A DNA stretch of 64,000 nucleotides. Origin: Kitasatospora azatica KCTC 9699 (GTDB lineage: Bacteria; Actinomycetota; Actinomycetes; Streptomycetales; Streptomycetaceae). Within the stretch, counting starts at the first letter, position 1. The number at the start of each line of letters is the position of its first letter. Below, piece after piece: positions 43,090 to 50,535 of this stretch. The translations under genes and the position numbers were made by a program. Where the stretch lies: NCBI RefSeq assembly GCF_000744785.1, contig NZ_JQMO01000003.1, forward strand, positions 2,170,001 through 2,234,000, in the 5' to 3' direction. The notes under the pieces are model-generated. The model saw nothing but the letters and a program-made list of their open reading frames with translations. It did no database searches and had not been told where the DNA came from.

Positions 43090-43674
43090 GTGGAGCTGCG
43101 CGAGGGCGACGTCCTGCTGCGGCCGATCCGGATGCGTGACCAGAAGGCCTGGCAGGAGGCGAGCCGGCGCAACCGGGACTGGCTGCGCCGCTGGGAGGCC
43201 ACCGTGCCGCCGAGCCCGCCGGGCCGGATCACCGGTTCCCGTCCGAGCTACCGTCAGATGGTGCGCTACCTGCGCAGCGAGGCCTCGGCGGGCCGGATGC
43301 TGCCCTTCGCGGTGCTCTACCGGGACCAGCTGGTCGGCCAGCTGACGGTGGGGGGGATCACCTGGGGCTCGATGTGCTCGGCGAATATCGGCTACTGGAT
43401 CGACGAGTCGGTCGCCGGGCGCGGGATCATGCCGACCGCCGTCGCGCTCGCCGTCGACCACTGTTTCCTGGCGCTCGGACTGCACCGGATCGAGGTCTGT
43501 ATCCGTCCCGAGAACGGCCCGAGCCGTCGGGTGGTGGAGAAACTCGACTTCCGCCAGGAGGGAATGCGCCCGCGCTATCTGCACATCGACGGGGACTGGC
43601 GCGACCACCTGGTGTACGCGCTGACCGCCGAGGAGGTCCCGGAAGGGCTCATGCAGCGCTGGCGCAAGAGGTAA
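43090..43674 (+). CDS. GNAT family N-acetyltransferase (RimJ/RimL-like)
   Basis: This protein of about 194 residues has the GNAT acetyl-CoA fold: VLLRPIRMRDQKAWQEAS at the start, IGYWIDESVAGRGIMPTAVA (acetyl-CoA loop) and LHRIEVCIRPENGPSRRVVE (motif B) near the end. It probably acetylates a protein N-terminus, like RimJ/RimL. GTG 43090 is the first standard start but has no SD. In the same frame CTG 43072 overlaps the mog stop (CTGA), follows CGGAGA and would add SAGWPV, so a CTG start is possible. It sits between mog and sepX in a conserved block. Confidence 0.87.
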   Translation: MELREGDVLLRPIRMRDQKAWQEASRRNRDWLRRWEATVPPSPPGRITGSRPSYRQMVRYLRSEASAGRMLPFAVLYRDQLVGQLTVGGITWGSMCSANIGYWIDESVAGRGIMPTAVALAVDHCFLALGLHRIEVCIRPENGPSRRVVEKLDFRQEGMRPRYLHIDGDWRDHLVYALTAEEVPEGLMQRWRKR

Positions 43675-43828
43675 TTGAATAAGTGTTCGACATTCATATC
43701 AATATGGCATCAGCGCAGGACCAAGCGGTCACAAATACCGGCAAAATAGTCAGAGAATCAGCTTGGCAGCGCGACACGCCGTGCCAAATTGCTGCCCGCC
43801 CTTACCCAACGCCCGTACGGTGTGAAAC
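43675..43828 (+). promoter_or_regulatory. AT-rich control region before sepX
   Basis: The stretch 43675-43760 is strikingly AT-rich for this genome (TTCATATCAATATGG, CACAAATACC, GGCAAAATAG). It is followed by an inverted repeat TTGGCA (43763-43768) and TGCCAA (43782-43787), and TACGGT at 43816-43821 as a likely -10 just 8 bases before the GTG. This suggests a separately controlled, near-leaderless sepX message. No terminator hairpin is evident. Confidence 0.55.
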
Positions 43829-44776
43829 GTGAGCAGTAGCGGCCTCATCTACGCGGTCATCGTAGGGGCCTGGGCTGCCTATCTGGTGCCCATGTGGCTC
43901 CGCAGGCAGGACGAGCTCAACGAAGCGCGCCCGACCGAACGCTTCAGCACCGCCATCCGTCTGCTCGCCGGGCGGTCGGCACTGGAGCGGCGGGCGTCCC
44001 GGGCCATCAGCGACGACGCCTCCGACAATCCCGACTCCGACAACCTCGACGCCTCCGACGACTCCTCCGGCTCCGGCTCCGGAGCGGCTGACGACGCGTC
44101 GGCCGTCGCGCTGCCCGCTGACGCCCCGTCGACGCCGCCCGCCCGGGCCCGACTGCTGGCCCGGCGGCGCCGGATGGTCACCGTGCTCTTCCTGGCCTTC
44201 GCCCTCGGCGCCGTCATCGCGGCCGTGGCCGGCGTGGCCTTCCTCTGGGTGCCCGCGCTGCCCGCCCTGCTGCTCACCCTCTACATCGGCCACCTGCGCC
44301 GCCTGGAGCGCCAGCGCTGCGAGGTCAAGCTGGACCGGGTCCGCGCCGCCGCTGCCGCCCAGCGGCTGCGCGAACGCGAGCAGGCCCGGGCGGCGGCCGC
44401 CGCGACCATGGCCCAGTCCGCGCCGCAGTCCGCCGAGCCGTCCGCCACTCAGCCGGTCGAGCCGGACCTGCCCCGCCCGCAGCTGCGGGTGGCGCCGGCC
44501 CCGCAGCAGGCGCTGGTGGAGGCCACCGACCACGAGGAGTGGGTGGACGGCCTGCGCGAGCGGGCCGCCGCCGGACCGGACTCCTGGGAGCCCGTCCCCG
44601 TCCCGCTCCCCACCTACGTGACCGCCCCGGTCGCCCCCCGCACCACCCGCGGCCTCGACCTCGGCGCCCCCGGCACCTGGAACTCCGGCCGCCCCGCCGA
44701 GTCCGCCCACACCCCCCTCTTCGACCAGTACGACGAGTCCGCCGCCAACCCCCGCCCCCGCGCCGCCAACGAGTAG
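43829..44776 (+). CDS. sepX: SepX-like (GlpR-type) membrane cell-division protein
   Basis: This 315-residue protein begins SSGLIYAVIVGAWAAYLVPM (first membrane helix) and LRRQDELNEARPTERFSTAI, the conserved N-terminus of the actinobacterial SepX/GlpR family. A disordered Asp/Ser/Pro linker (about residues 65-110) leads to two close hydrophobic segments (TVLFLAFALGAVIAAVAGVA, LWVPALPALLLTLYIG) and a long coiled-coil/disordered C-terminus. SepX is needed for Z-ring stability and hyphal cross-walls in Streptomyces; related receptors bind the MoeA-like Glp. The gene order with moeA/glp four genes upstream supports this. GTG 43829 lies about 8 bases after a -10-like TACGGT. Confidence 0.82.
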   Translation: MSSSGLIYAVIVGAWAAYLVPMWLRRQDELNEARPTERFSTAIRLLAGRSALERRASRAISDDASDNPDSDNLDASDDSSGSGSGAADDASAVALPADAPSTPPARARLLARRRRMVTVLFLAFALGAVIAAVAGVAFLWVPALPALLLTLYIGHLRRLERQRCEVKLDRVRAAAAAQRLREREQARAAAAATMAQSAPQSAEPSATQPVEPDLPRPQLRVAPAPQQALVEATDHEEWVDGLRERAAAGPDSWEPVPVPLPTYVTAPVAPRTTRGLDLGAPGTWNSGRPAESAHTPLFDQYDESAANPRPRAANE

Positions 44777-44855
44777 TCCGCCCCCTGGCACCCCGCCCCA
44801 CCAGCAGGGGCTGGTCACGGGCCCCCTCGAAAAGGTGCTAGAGTTTCTTCTCGTT

Positions 44856-44931
<76 letters not shown>

Positions 44932-44934
44932 CAA

Positions 44935-44966
44935 CGAAAGGCCCGTCCAGTCGGACGGGCCTTTCG
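44935..44966 (+). terminator. Terminator after tRNA-Ala
   Basis: CGAAAGGCCCGTCC (44935-44948) pairs fully with 44953-44966 around an AGTC loop, five bases after the tRNA. Confidence 0.93.
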
Positions 44967-45031
44967 CGTGCTCCGGGCCCACTCGGTGGTGGGCCTGACC
45001 GGGGGTCAGCCGGGTGGCGGCTGACGGTGCC

Positions 45032-46075
45032 TCAGGGGCGGTAGGCGGGCAGGCCGGGGGTGGCGGCGGTGGGCTTGGGGGCCGCGGAGCCGTCGGCGGG
45101 CAGGGTCACGATGCCGTTGGGCGTGCGGGCGGCCAGCTGCTTGCCGTCGGGGGACCAGGCGGGCTCGGTGTAGTCGGTGGTGGCGTTCGGGGTGAGGTCC
45201 TTGACGGTCGGCTTGTCGGTCCCGCGCTGCCACTCGAAGAGGTGGTCGTGGCCGCCCACCGAGCGGACGAAGACGACGCTGAGCTCGTCGGGGCCGAGGG
45301 CCGGCTGGGAGCCCTGGGTGAGCTCGCCGCCCTGCTGGCGCAGGTAGTCGTCGCGGATGTAGACCTTGCCGTCGCCGGTGTTGGCGTAGACGGCGGCGCC
45401 GACCTTGCCGCTCGCGTTCGGCCAGACGTTGCCGGTCTGCGGGAGCGGGGTCGGGTTGTCGTCGGCCTCGCGGTACAGGCTCAGCGGGGCGGGGGTGGAG
45501 TTGCTGCCGTTGGCGGGCACGGCCACCAGGCGGGTGGCGCCGCCCTGGTCGACGACGAAGAACAGGTTGTTCTTGACCGGGACGTGGTTGACGGTGTCCT
45601 CGTGGGTCACCTGCCAGGTCGGGTGGGACCAGGTCTGGCCGCCCGGGTTCTTGGCGGCCACCACCTTGCCGGTGCCGTCGGGGTTGCTCACCACCAGGTT
45701 GCCGGCACCGTCGATGAAGGCGGCCTTGCTGCCGTCCGGGGACCAGGCGAGGTCGCGGACGGCGGTGTGGAAGTCCACGGTGCTGTTGTCCAGCAGGACC
45801 TGCGAGGTGCCGTTGCTGACCGTCAGGTGCGGGACGCCGGTGCCGTGCGCGGGCACCGGGGCGGGGGACTTGCCGGGCGTGCCGGAGTGGCCGGCGCTCG
45901 GCGTGGCGCTGCCCGGCACGGCGCTGCCCGCGGCGGTGGGGCCGGAGGCGGTGGCGGTGGCGCCCGGCGCCGGGACCTCGGGCCCGCAGGCGGAGAGCAG
46001 CAGGGCGGAGCCGACGCCCAGTGCGGCGGTGAGGGCGACGGCAGCGGCGGAACCGCGGCGACGACGAGCGGCCAT
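45032..46075 (-). CDS. Beta-propeller (TolB/WD-like) lipoprotein
   Basis: This 347-residue protein has a lipoprotein signal peptide ending in the lipobox LLSAC (Cys30), a Ser/Thr/Pro/Ala-rich linker, then beta-propeller-type repeats (DLAWSPDGSKAAFID, EPAWSPDGKQLAA). It should be anchored outside the membrane. Streptomycete relatives resemble the LpqB propeller, but the LpqB GerMN domain is absent. Function is unknown; a binding or scaffold role is likely. Confidence 0.83.
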   Translation of the reverse strand: MAARRRRGSAAAVALTAALGVGSALLLSACGPEVPAPGATATASGPTAAGSAVPGSATPSAGHSGTPGKSPAPVPAHGTGVPHLTVSNGTSQVLLDNSTVDFHTAVRDLAWSPDGSKAAFIDGAGNLVVSNPDGTGKVVAAKNPGGQTWSHPTWQVTHEDTVNHVPVKNNLFFVVDQGGATRLVAVPANGSNSTPAPLSLYREADDNPTPLPQTGNVWPNASGKVGAAVYANTGDGKVYIRDDYLRQQGGELTQGSQPALGPDELSVVFVRSVGGHDHLFEWQRGTDKPTVKDLTPNATTDYTEPAWSPDGKQLAARTPNGIVTLPADGSAAPKPTAATPGLPAYRP

Positions 46076-46182
46076 GGGACTTCCCCCCGGAAGAGCTGGT
46101 GGTTTGTGACCATCAGCATTCCCGTGGGAGGTCCGTGAACGGTCGGTCGGCCGTCACGGTCGTGCAACAGCCGGACCGCGTC

Positions 46183-46767
46183 TCACAGGCCCAGCGACCG
46201 GGCCCGCAGTGCGGCCTGCTCGAGCAGTCGGTGGATGTCGGACTGCCGGGTGCTGGGCCGGTCGTTGTACTCGTCCGGCGAGCTGACGGGCCGTCCGGTC
46301 GCGTGGAGCACCTCCATCACCTGCACCCGGGCGGTCTGCACGGTGCTGGGGGAGCCGTAGCCGTGGGCCAGTACGGCGGCCTGCGCGCCGAGCAGGCAGA
46401 CCCGCCCGGCCTGGTCCCACATCGCGCCCTGCAACCAGCCGTGCTGGGTGAGGAAGCGGGAGGTGAGGCGCAGGTGCTGGGCGGCGCTGACCGGGAGCGG
46501 ACGGGCCGGCCGGCGGGTCAGGCGGTCCCACAGGGTGCGCCCGGGGAGCGGGTACTCGGCGTTCCAGGGCTGCAGGGTGCGGCCGTACGGGCAGACGTAC
46601 GGCGCGGGCCGGCGCGCGGGGTCGGGCAGCGAGGCGAGGTAGGCCTCGATCTCGGCGACCAGCCCGGAGTCGTCCGCGCTGATCGTGAGCGGGCGACGGG
46701 TGAGCGGGCGGCGGTTGAGCAGGGCGGGCTCGGGCCGGGTGGGCGGGGACGGCAGGGTTAAGCGCAC
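46183..46767 (-). CDS. DUF6197 family protein
   Basis: This 194-residue soluble protein shows the DUF6197 pattern: a helix with RFLTQHGWLQGAMWDQAGRV, CLLGAQAAVLA, and a C-terminal EYNDRPSTRQSDIHRLLEQA. The family is common in actinobacteria and of unknown function. The N-terminal 30 residues are basic and Pro/Arg-rich. It stands alone on the minus strand. Confidence 0.8.
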   Translation of the reverse strand: MRLTLPSPPTRPEPALLNRRPLTRRPLTISADDSGLVAEIEAYLASLPDPARRPAPYVCPYGRTLQPWNAEYPLPGRTLWDRLTRRPARPLPVSAAQHLRLTSRFLTQHGWLQGAMWDQAGRVCLLGAQAAVLAHGYGSPSTVQTARVQVMEVLHATGRPVSSPDEYNDRPSTRQSDIHRLLEQAALRARSLGL

Positions 46768-46986
46768 GGCAGGCTCCTCTGTCCGGAATGTGCCGTTTCA
46801 TCCTCCTTTCGCGAAGGTGCGCAGGCGCGGAACCCTGAGTCGAGGGCGTGTCGACGTCAGCCTGAAGTCGGAGACGGATGCTCCCCGAGAGGGGGGAAGG
46901 GTTCCTGCGGCGGAGGGACGCGGTGGGCGGGGCGGGCGCGGAGCATGGGAGACGTCCCACCTTCGTCGCCGAGAGGAAGCCCGCCC

Positions 46987-47424
46987 ATGTCGCTCAGGAG
47001 CAGCACCGTCGCCGGGGTCACTGTGACCGCCCTCGGTATGGGAGCCCTGGGCTTCACGCTCGCGCCCGCCGTCGACGACCTGTTCGGGCACCGGCACGTG
47101 GTGGACGCCGGCTACGCCTCGGGCGCGCAGGCCAAGGCCGCCCGCGCCTCGGTGCCGGGCTGGCTGCCGGACGGCGCGACCGAGATCAAGTACCGGATGG
47201 CCACCGCCGGCGGCGAGCGCCTGCTCCGCGCCCACCTGCCCGGCGGCGGCCTGCCGGCCGGCTGCACCGGCGCCGCCGCGCAGCCCGCCGCCGCCCGGCC
47301 CCACCCCGCCAAGCTCACCGCCGCCTGGTTCCCCGCCGAGGCCGGCCACCGGCTCACCGCCACCTGCGGGCACTACCAGGTGGTGATCGACGGCGACCAG
47401 CTCTACGCCTGGCAGAGCCGCTGA
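46987..47424 (+). CDS. Hypothetical exported protein
   Basis: This 145-residue protein begins with a signal-like or anchor hydrophobic segment (TVAGVTVTALGMGALGFTLA) followed by a small domain with two cysteines (LPAGCTGAAA and TATCGHYQVVIDG), which could form a disulfide outside the cell. I do not recognise a family. ATG 46987 has GAGAGG ten bases upstream; ATG 46945 in the same frame would add 14 residues. It stands between divergent and convergent neighbours. Confidence 0.72.
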   Translation: MSLRSSTVAGVTVTALGMGALGFTLAPAVDDLFGHRHVVDAGYASGAQAKAARASVPGWLPDGATEIKYRMATAGGERLLRAHLPGGGLPAGCTGAAAQPAAARPHPAKLTAAWFPAEAGHRLTATCGHYQVVIDGDQLYAWQSR

Positions 47425-47464
47425 GCGCCAGGTCGCGGGGGCGCTGGGAACGGATCCGGCGAGC

Positions 47465-48703
47465 TCAGAGCGCCTCGAACGCGGCCACCGCCGCTCGCAG
47501 TTCGGCGGCCGGGTCGCCCGCGTGGTAGCGGTACTCGCTCGGCTCGATGCCGTCCAGGAACTCCTGGTAGCGCACGGCGTAGGCGAGGTGGGCGAGCGGG
47601 GCGGCCAGTCGCAGGGCCCGGGCCGGGTCGCTGCCGGGAACCAGGGTGCGCCAGGCCTCGCTCCACAACTCGGCGGCCTGGGACCAGCGTTCCTCGGAGG
47701 TGAAGTCCGCGGGGCGCAGCCCGTCGATCGCCGGATGCCCGTAGTAGCTGTCGGCGAAGTCCACCAGCACGGTGCCCTGGCCGGCCGAGCGCCAGTTGCC
47801 GGGGTGGAAGTCGCCGTGCAGCACCGTGGCCGGCAGTCCGCAGGACTCCAACTGCTCGATCAATGCAGGAAGCTGATCATTCATCAGATGAGCTCGGCGC
47901 AGCTCGTCCGCGGTCAGCTCGGCGCCCGCCTCGCCGTCCAGCAGCAGCTTCACGCCCGGCAGCAGGGCGCGCGGCGAGCGGTCCGGCAGGCCGGCCGGCG
48001 CCCCACCCGGGTAGCTCGCGGCCAGCGCGGCCTGGGCCCGGGCAAGGCGCGGCACGGTGGCCGCGATCACCTCCGCCGACGGCCCCCAGCAGTCCTCGCC
48101 CGGCACGTGGTCCAGCAGCAGCCAGCGCCGCTCGGCCTCGGCCCCCAGCACGGTCGGCGCGAAGCCCGGATCCACCGAGTCGACCAGGCCGATCACCGCC
48201 GCCTCGTCCACCGCGAAGCCGCGCCCCGTCTTCAGCCAGACCGGGCCGGTGGCGGTGGGCAGCCGGAAGAGCCCGGCCAGGTTCCAGGTCTTCACCTGCG
48301 TCACCGGGCCGACCACCGGGCGTCCGGCCGCCGCGAGCTCCCGTTCCGCCCAGTCGAGCGCCGCCCGCACCCCCGTCGCGGTGGCGTACTCGGCGCGCAG
48401 CGGGTGCGGGCGCAGCGCGGCGAGCTCCGCCTCGGTGGCCGCCCGCAGTCCGGTCACCTGGCCGGGGTCGGCCAGCGCCTCTGCGTGGTACGAGACGAGC
48501 CCGCCCTGTCCGCCGTCCCCGCCCTCGACGTCCAGCACGCGCAGCACCACGGTCGGCACCCCCAGCGCCGCCGCCAGGTGCTCGTTCACCGGCTCGACGT
48601 CGTGCCAGCGCGGCCGCCCGACCGGGAACGGGCCGAGCACCCCGAGCTCCCGCTCGCGGTGGGACACGAAAACCTGGGCCGTACGATCAGATCCATTGTT
48701 CAC
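47465..48703 (-). CDS. Aminoglycoside phosphotransferase-fold protein
   Basis: This 412-residue protein has a kinase-like APH domain in its C-terminal half: the catalytic HGDFHPGNW (about residue 310) and the metal-binding VLVDFADSYYGHPAIDG. Weak N-lobe marks (VWLKTGRGF) precede it. The N-terminal part with WHDVEPVNEHL and VLRVLDVEGGDGGQGG resembles a domain seen in actinobacterial APH relatives. The substrate is unknown; family members phosphorylate antibiotics, sugars or choline. GTG 48703 is the probable start; it has no clear SD, so a leaderless message is possible. It is divergent from a small ABC transporter. Confidence 0.8.
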   Translation of the reverse strand: MNNGSDRTAQVFVSHRERELGVLGPFPVGRPRWHDVEPVNEHLAAALGVPTVVLRVLDVEGGDGGQGGLVSYHAEALADPGQVTGLRAATEAELAALRPHPLRAEYATATGVRAALDWAERELAAAGRPVVGPVTQVKTWNLAGLFRLPTATGPVWLKTGRGFAVDEAAVIGLVDSVDPGFAPTVLGAEAERRWLLLDHVPGEDCWGPSAEVIAATVPRLARAQAALAASYPGGAPAGLPDRSPRALLPGVKLLLDGEAGAELTADELRRAHLMNDQLPALIEQLESCGLPATVLHGDFHPGNWRSAGQGTVLVDFADSYYGHPAIDGLRPADFTSEERWSQAAELWSEAWRTLVPGSDPARALRLAAPLAHLAYAVRYQEFLDGIEPSEYRYHAGDPAAELRAAVAAFEAL

Positions 48704-48761
48704 CGGGGCAGTCTGAGGGTTGATCAGCAGGCTGGCGAGCGATTTTCGGACGGGGGCGCGC

Positions 48762-49601
48762 ATGACGGGCATACGGCTATCCGCAGCGGGCAAGCGGTAC
48801 GGGCGCGCGGCGCCGTGGGTGCTGCGCGAGGTGGACCTGACGCTCGAGCCCGGCGCGCTGGTGCGGATCGAGGGGGCGAACGGCAGCGGCAAGTCCACGC
48901 TGCTCAAGCTGCTCGCCGGGATCGAACCGCCGAGCCGCGGCCGGGTCGAGGCCCCCGGCCGCCGGGCCTACGTGCCCGAACGCTTCCCGCCCGCGCTGCC
49001 CTTCGACGCGGTCGGCTACCTGCGCCGGCTCGGCCGGGTACACGGGCTCGGCAAGGCGGCGGCGGCCGAGCGCGCCGACTTCTGGCTGGACCGGTTCGGC
49101 ATCGCCGACCGCGCCGGGACCCCACTGAGCCGGCTCTCCAAAGGCACCTGCCAGAAGGTCGCGGTGGCCCAGGCGCTGCTCGCCGAGGCCGATCTGCTGC
49201 TGCTCGACGAGGCCTGGACCGGGCTCGACCAGGAGGCCCGGGCACTGCTGGACGAGGAGGCGGTGGAACGGGCCGGGAAGGGCGGCACGGTGCTCTTCGT
49301 GGACCACGACCCGCATCGGCTGGCCGGGCTGACCACGGCTTCCTACCGGGTCGTGGGTGCGAGTCTGACCGAGCTTCCACCGGCGGAACTCGGCGGGCCG
49401 GACAGGGATCCGATGGTCATCCAACTGCGCGCGACCCGACTGCCCGAGCAACTCCCCGGCGCGCCCAGCCGCACCCCGCAGCCGGACGGCACCGTGCTGC
49501 TGCAGGTCTCCGCCCGGCACTCGGACGCGCTGCTGCGCCGGCTGCTGGCCGGCGGTGCGCACATCCTGCGGGTCCAGCCCGAGTCGGGGGCGCCCCGATG
49601 A
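48762..49601 (+). CDS. ABC transporter ATP-binding protein
   Basis: This 279-residue protein has Walker A (GANGSGKST, near residue 45), a signature loop LSKGTCQK in place of LSGGQ, Walker B (LLLLDEAWTGLD) and the switch His (VDHDPH). The last 70 residues extend beyond the ATPase core. It overlaps the permease gene by 4 bp (ATGA) and probably powers a small exporter with it. ATG 48762 is chosen; an in-frame ATG at 48720 lies in the divergent promoter. Confidence 0.87.
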   Translation: MTGIRLSAAGKRYGRAAPWVLREVDLTLEPGALVRIEGANGSGKSTLLKLLAGIEPPSRGRVEAPGRRAYVPERFPPALPFDAVGYLRRLGRVHGLGKAAAAERADFWLDRFGIADRAGTPLSRLSKGTCQKVAVAQALLAEADLLLLDEAWTGLDQEARALLDEEAVERAGKGGTVLFVDHDPHRLAGLTTASYRVVGASLTELPPAELGGPDRDPMVIQLRATRLPEQLPGAPSRTPQPDGTVLLQVSARHSDALLRRLLAGGAHILRVQPESGAPR

Positions 49602-50269
49602 GCGCCCTGGTCCGCTACCAGCTCGAGCTGCTGCTGCGCTCGCAACGCTGGCTGCCGCCGTTCCTCGGCTACCTGCTGCTCCTGGTCACCGGCATCACGA
49701 TGGGCAACCCGCTGCTCGACAGCCTCGGCTTCGCCGCCGCCGTGCTGGTCCCCGTCAGCGCCTGGTACGTGCGCTCCGCGCTCACCGCCGATCCGGCGCC
49801 GGCGCGTGCCGTGCTGGTGGCGGCGAGTGGCCCGGTCCGGGTCCAACTGGCCTCGTTGGCAGCTGCGGTGATCGCCGGGCTGACCCTGGCGGTACTCAGC
49901 GTGGCGGGCATCTGGCTGGCCAGTGGGCACACCACCAACGACCCGCACCGGGAGGTGTCCGCAGCCGCGGCCGCCTTCGCCGGGCTGCTCGGCATGGTGG
50001 CCTGCGTGCTGACCGGCCTGGCGGTGGGCGTGCTGTGCAACCGTCCGGTGCTGCTGCGCGGCGGCTACGGGATCCTCGGCACGCTCGGGCTCTCGGTCCT
50101 GGTGCTGGTGGTCGGCGGCTCGCCCGCCAACCTCGCGATACGGGCGCTGGTGACCGGCTCCCGGGAGGTCCGGGTGGAGCTTCCGTGGCTCGCGCTGCTC
50201 GGCGCATTGCTGCTGGCGGCGTTGTTGGCGGCGGCCTCGGCTGCCGTGGCCCGGCGGCGCACGGAGTAG
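49598..50269 (+). CDS. ABC transporter membrane protein
   Basis: This 223-residue protein has about six hydrophobic helices (LGYLLLLVTGITMG, AVIAGLTLAVLSVAGIWLA, LGLSVLVLVVGG, LLGALLLAALLAAASAAVA) and no soluble domain, which suits an ABC-2-like permease. It is coupled to the ATPase gene by ATGA overlap. The substrate is unknown; the linked APH-fold protein hints at resistance or modification of a small molecule, but that is speculation. Confidence 0.82.
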   Translation: MSALVRYQLELLLRSQRWLPPFLGYLLLLVTGITMGNPLLDSLGFAAAVLVPVSAWYVRSALTADPAPARAVLVAASGPVRVQLASLAAAVIAGLTLAVLSVAGIWLASGHTTNDPHREVSAAAAAFAGLLGMVACVLTGLAVGVLCNRPVLLRGGYGILGTLGLSVLVLVVGGSPANLAIRALVTGSREVRVELPWLALLGALLLAALLAAASAAVARRRTE

Positions 50270-50320
50270 CAGCTGAGCGATAGGAACCCGTCGATCAACA
50301 CGATCGGCGGGCTCTTCGCC

Positions 50321-50425
50321 GTGCCCGGGCTCGCTGTGCCCGGACTCGCCGTGCCCGGGCTCGCTGTGCCCGGACTCGCCGTGCCGGGGCCCGCCATGCC
50401 CGGGCTCACTGTGCCGGGGCCCGCC
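50321..50425 (+). repeat. Seven 15-bp tandem repeats downstream of the ABC permease
   Basis: The unit GTGCCCGG(G/A)CTCGC(T/C) is repeated seven times; units 1 and 3 and units 2 and 4 are identical, so a 30-bp higher-order duplication is seen. It lies in the gap before the DHA2 exporter promoter and does not belong to a supported gene. Confidence 0.9.
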
Positions 50426-50452
50426 GTGCTCAAATCGCCGATCATCTACAGG

Positions 50453-50481
50453 TTGACAGTCCAAAAGTGGATCACTAGCGT
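50453..50481 (+). promoter_or_regulatory. Sigma-70 promoter of the DHA2 exporter with nearby dyad
   Basis: TTGACA (50453-50458) and TAGCGT (50476-50481) are 17 bp apart. The following bases are AT-rich (TAATTAATC) and contain a near-dyad ATCATCG...CGACGAT (about 50488-50507), a candidate operator for the downstream MarR protein. Confidence 0.75.
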
Positions 50482-50535
50482 AATTAATCATCGAGATTCC
50501 GACGATCTAAAGCTAGACAACCTGGGGGCTCAGCC

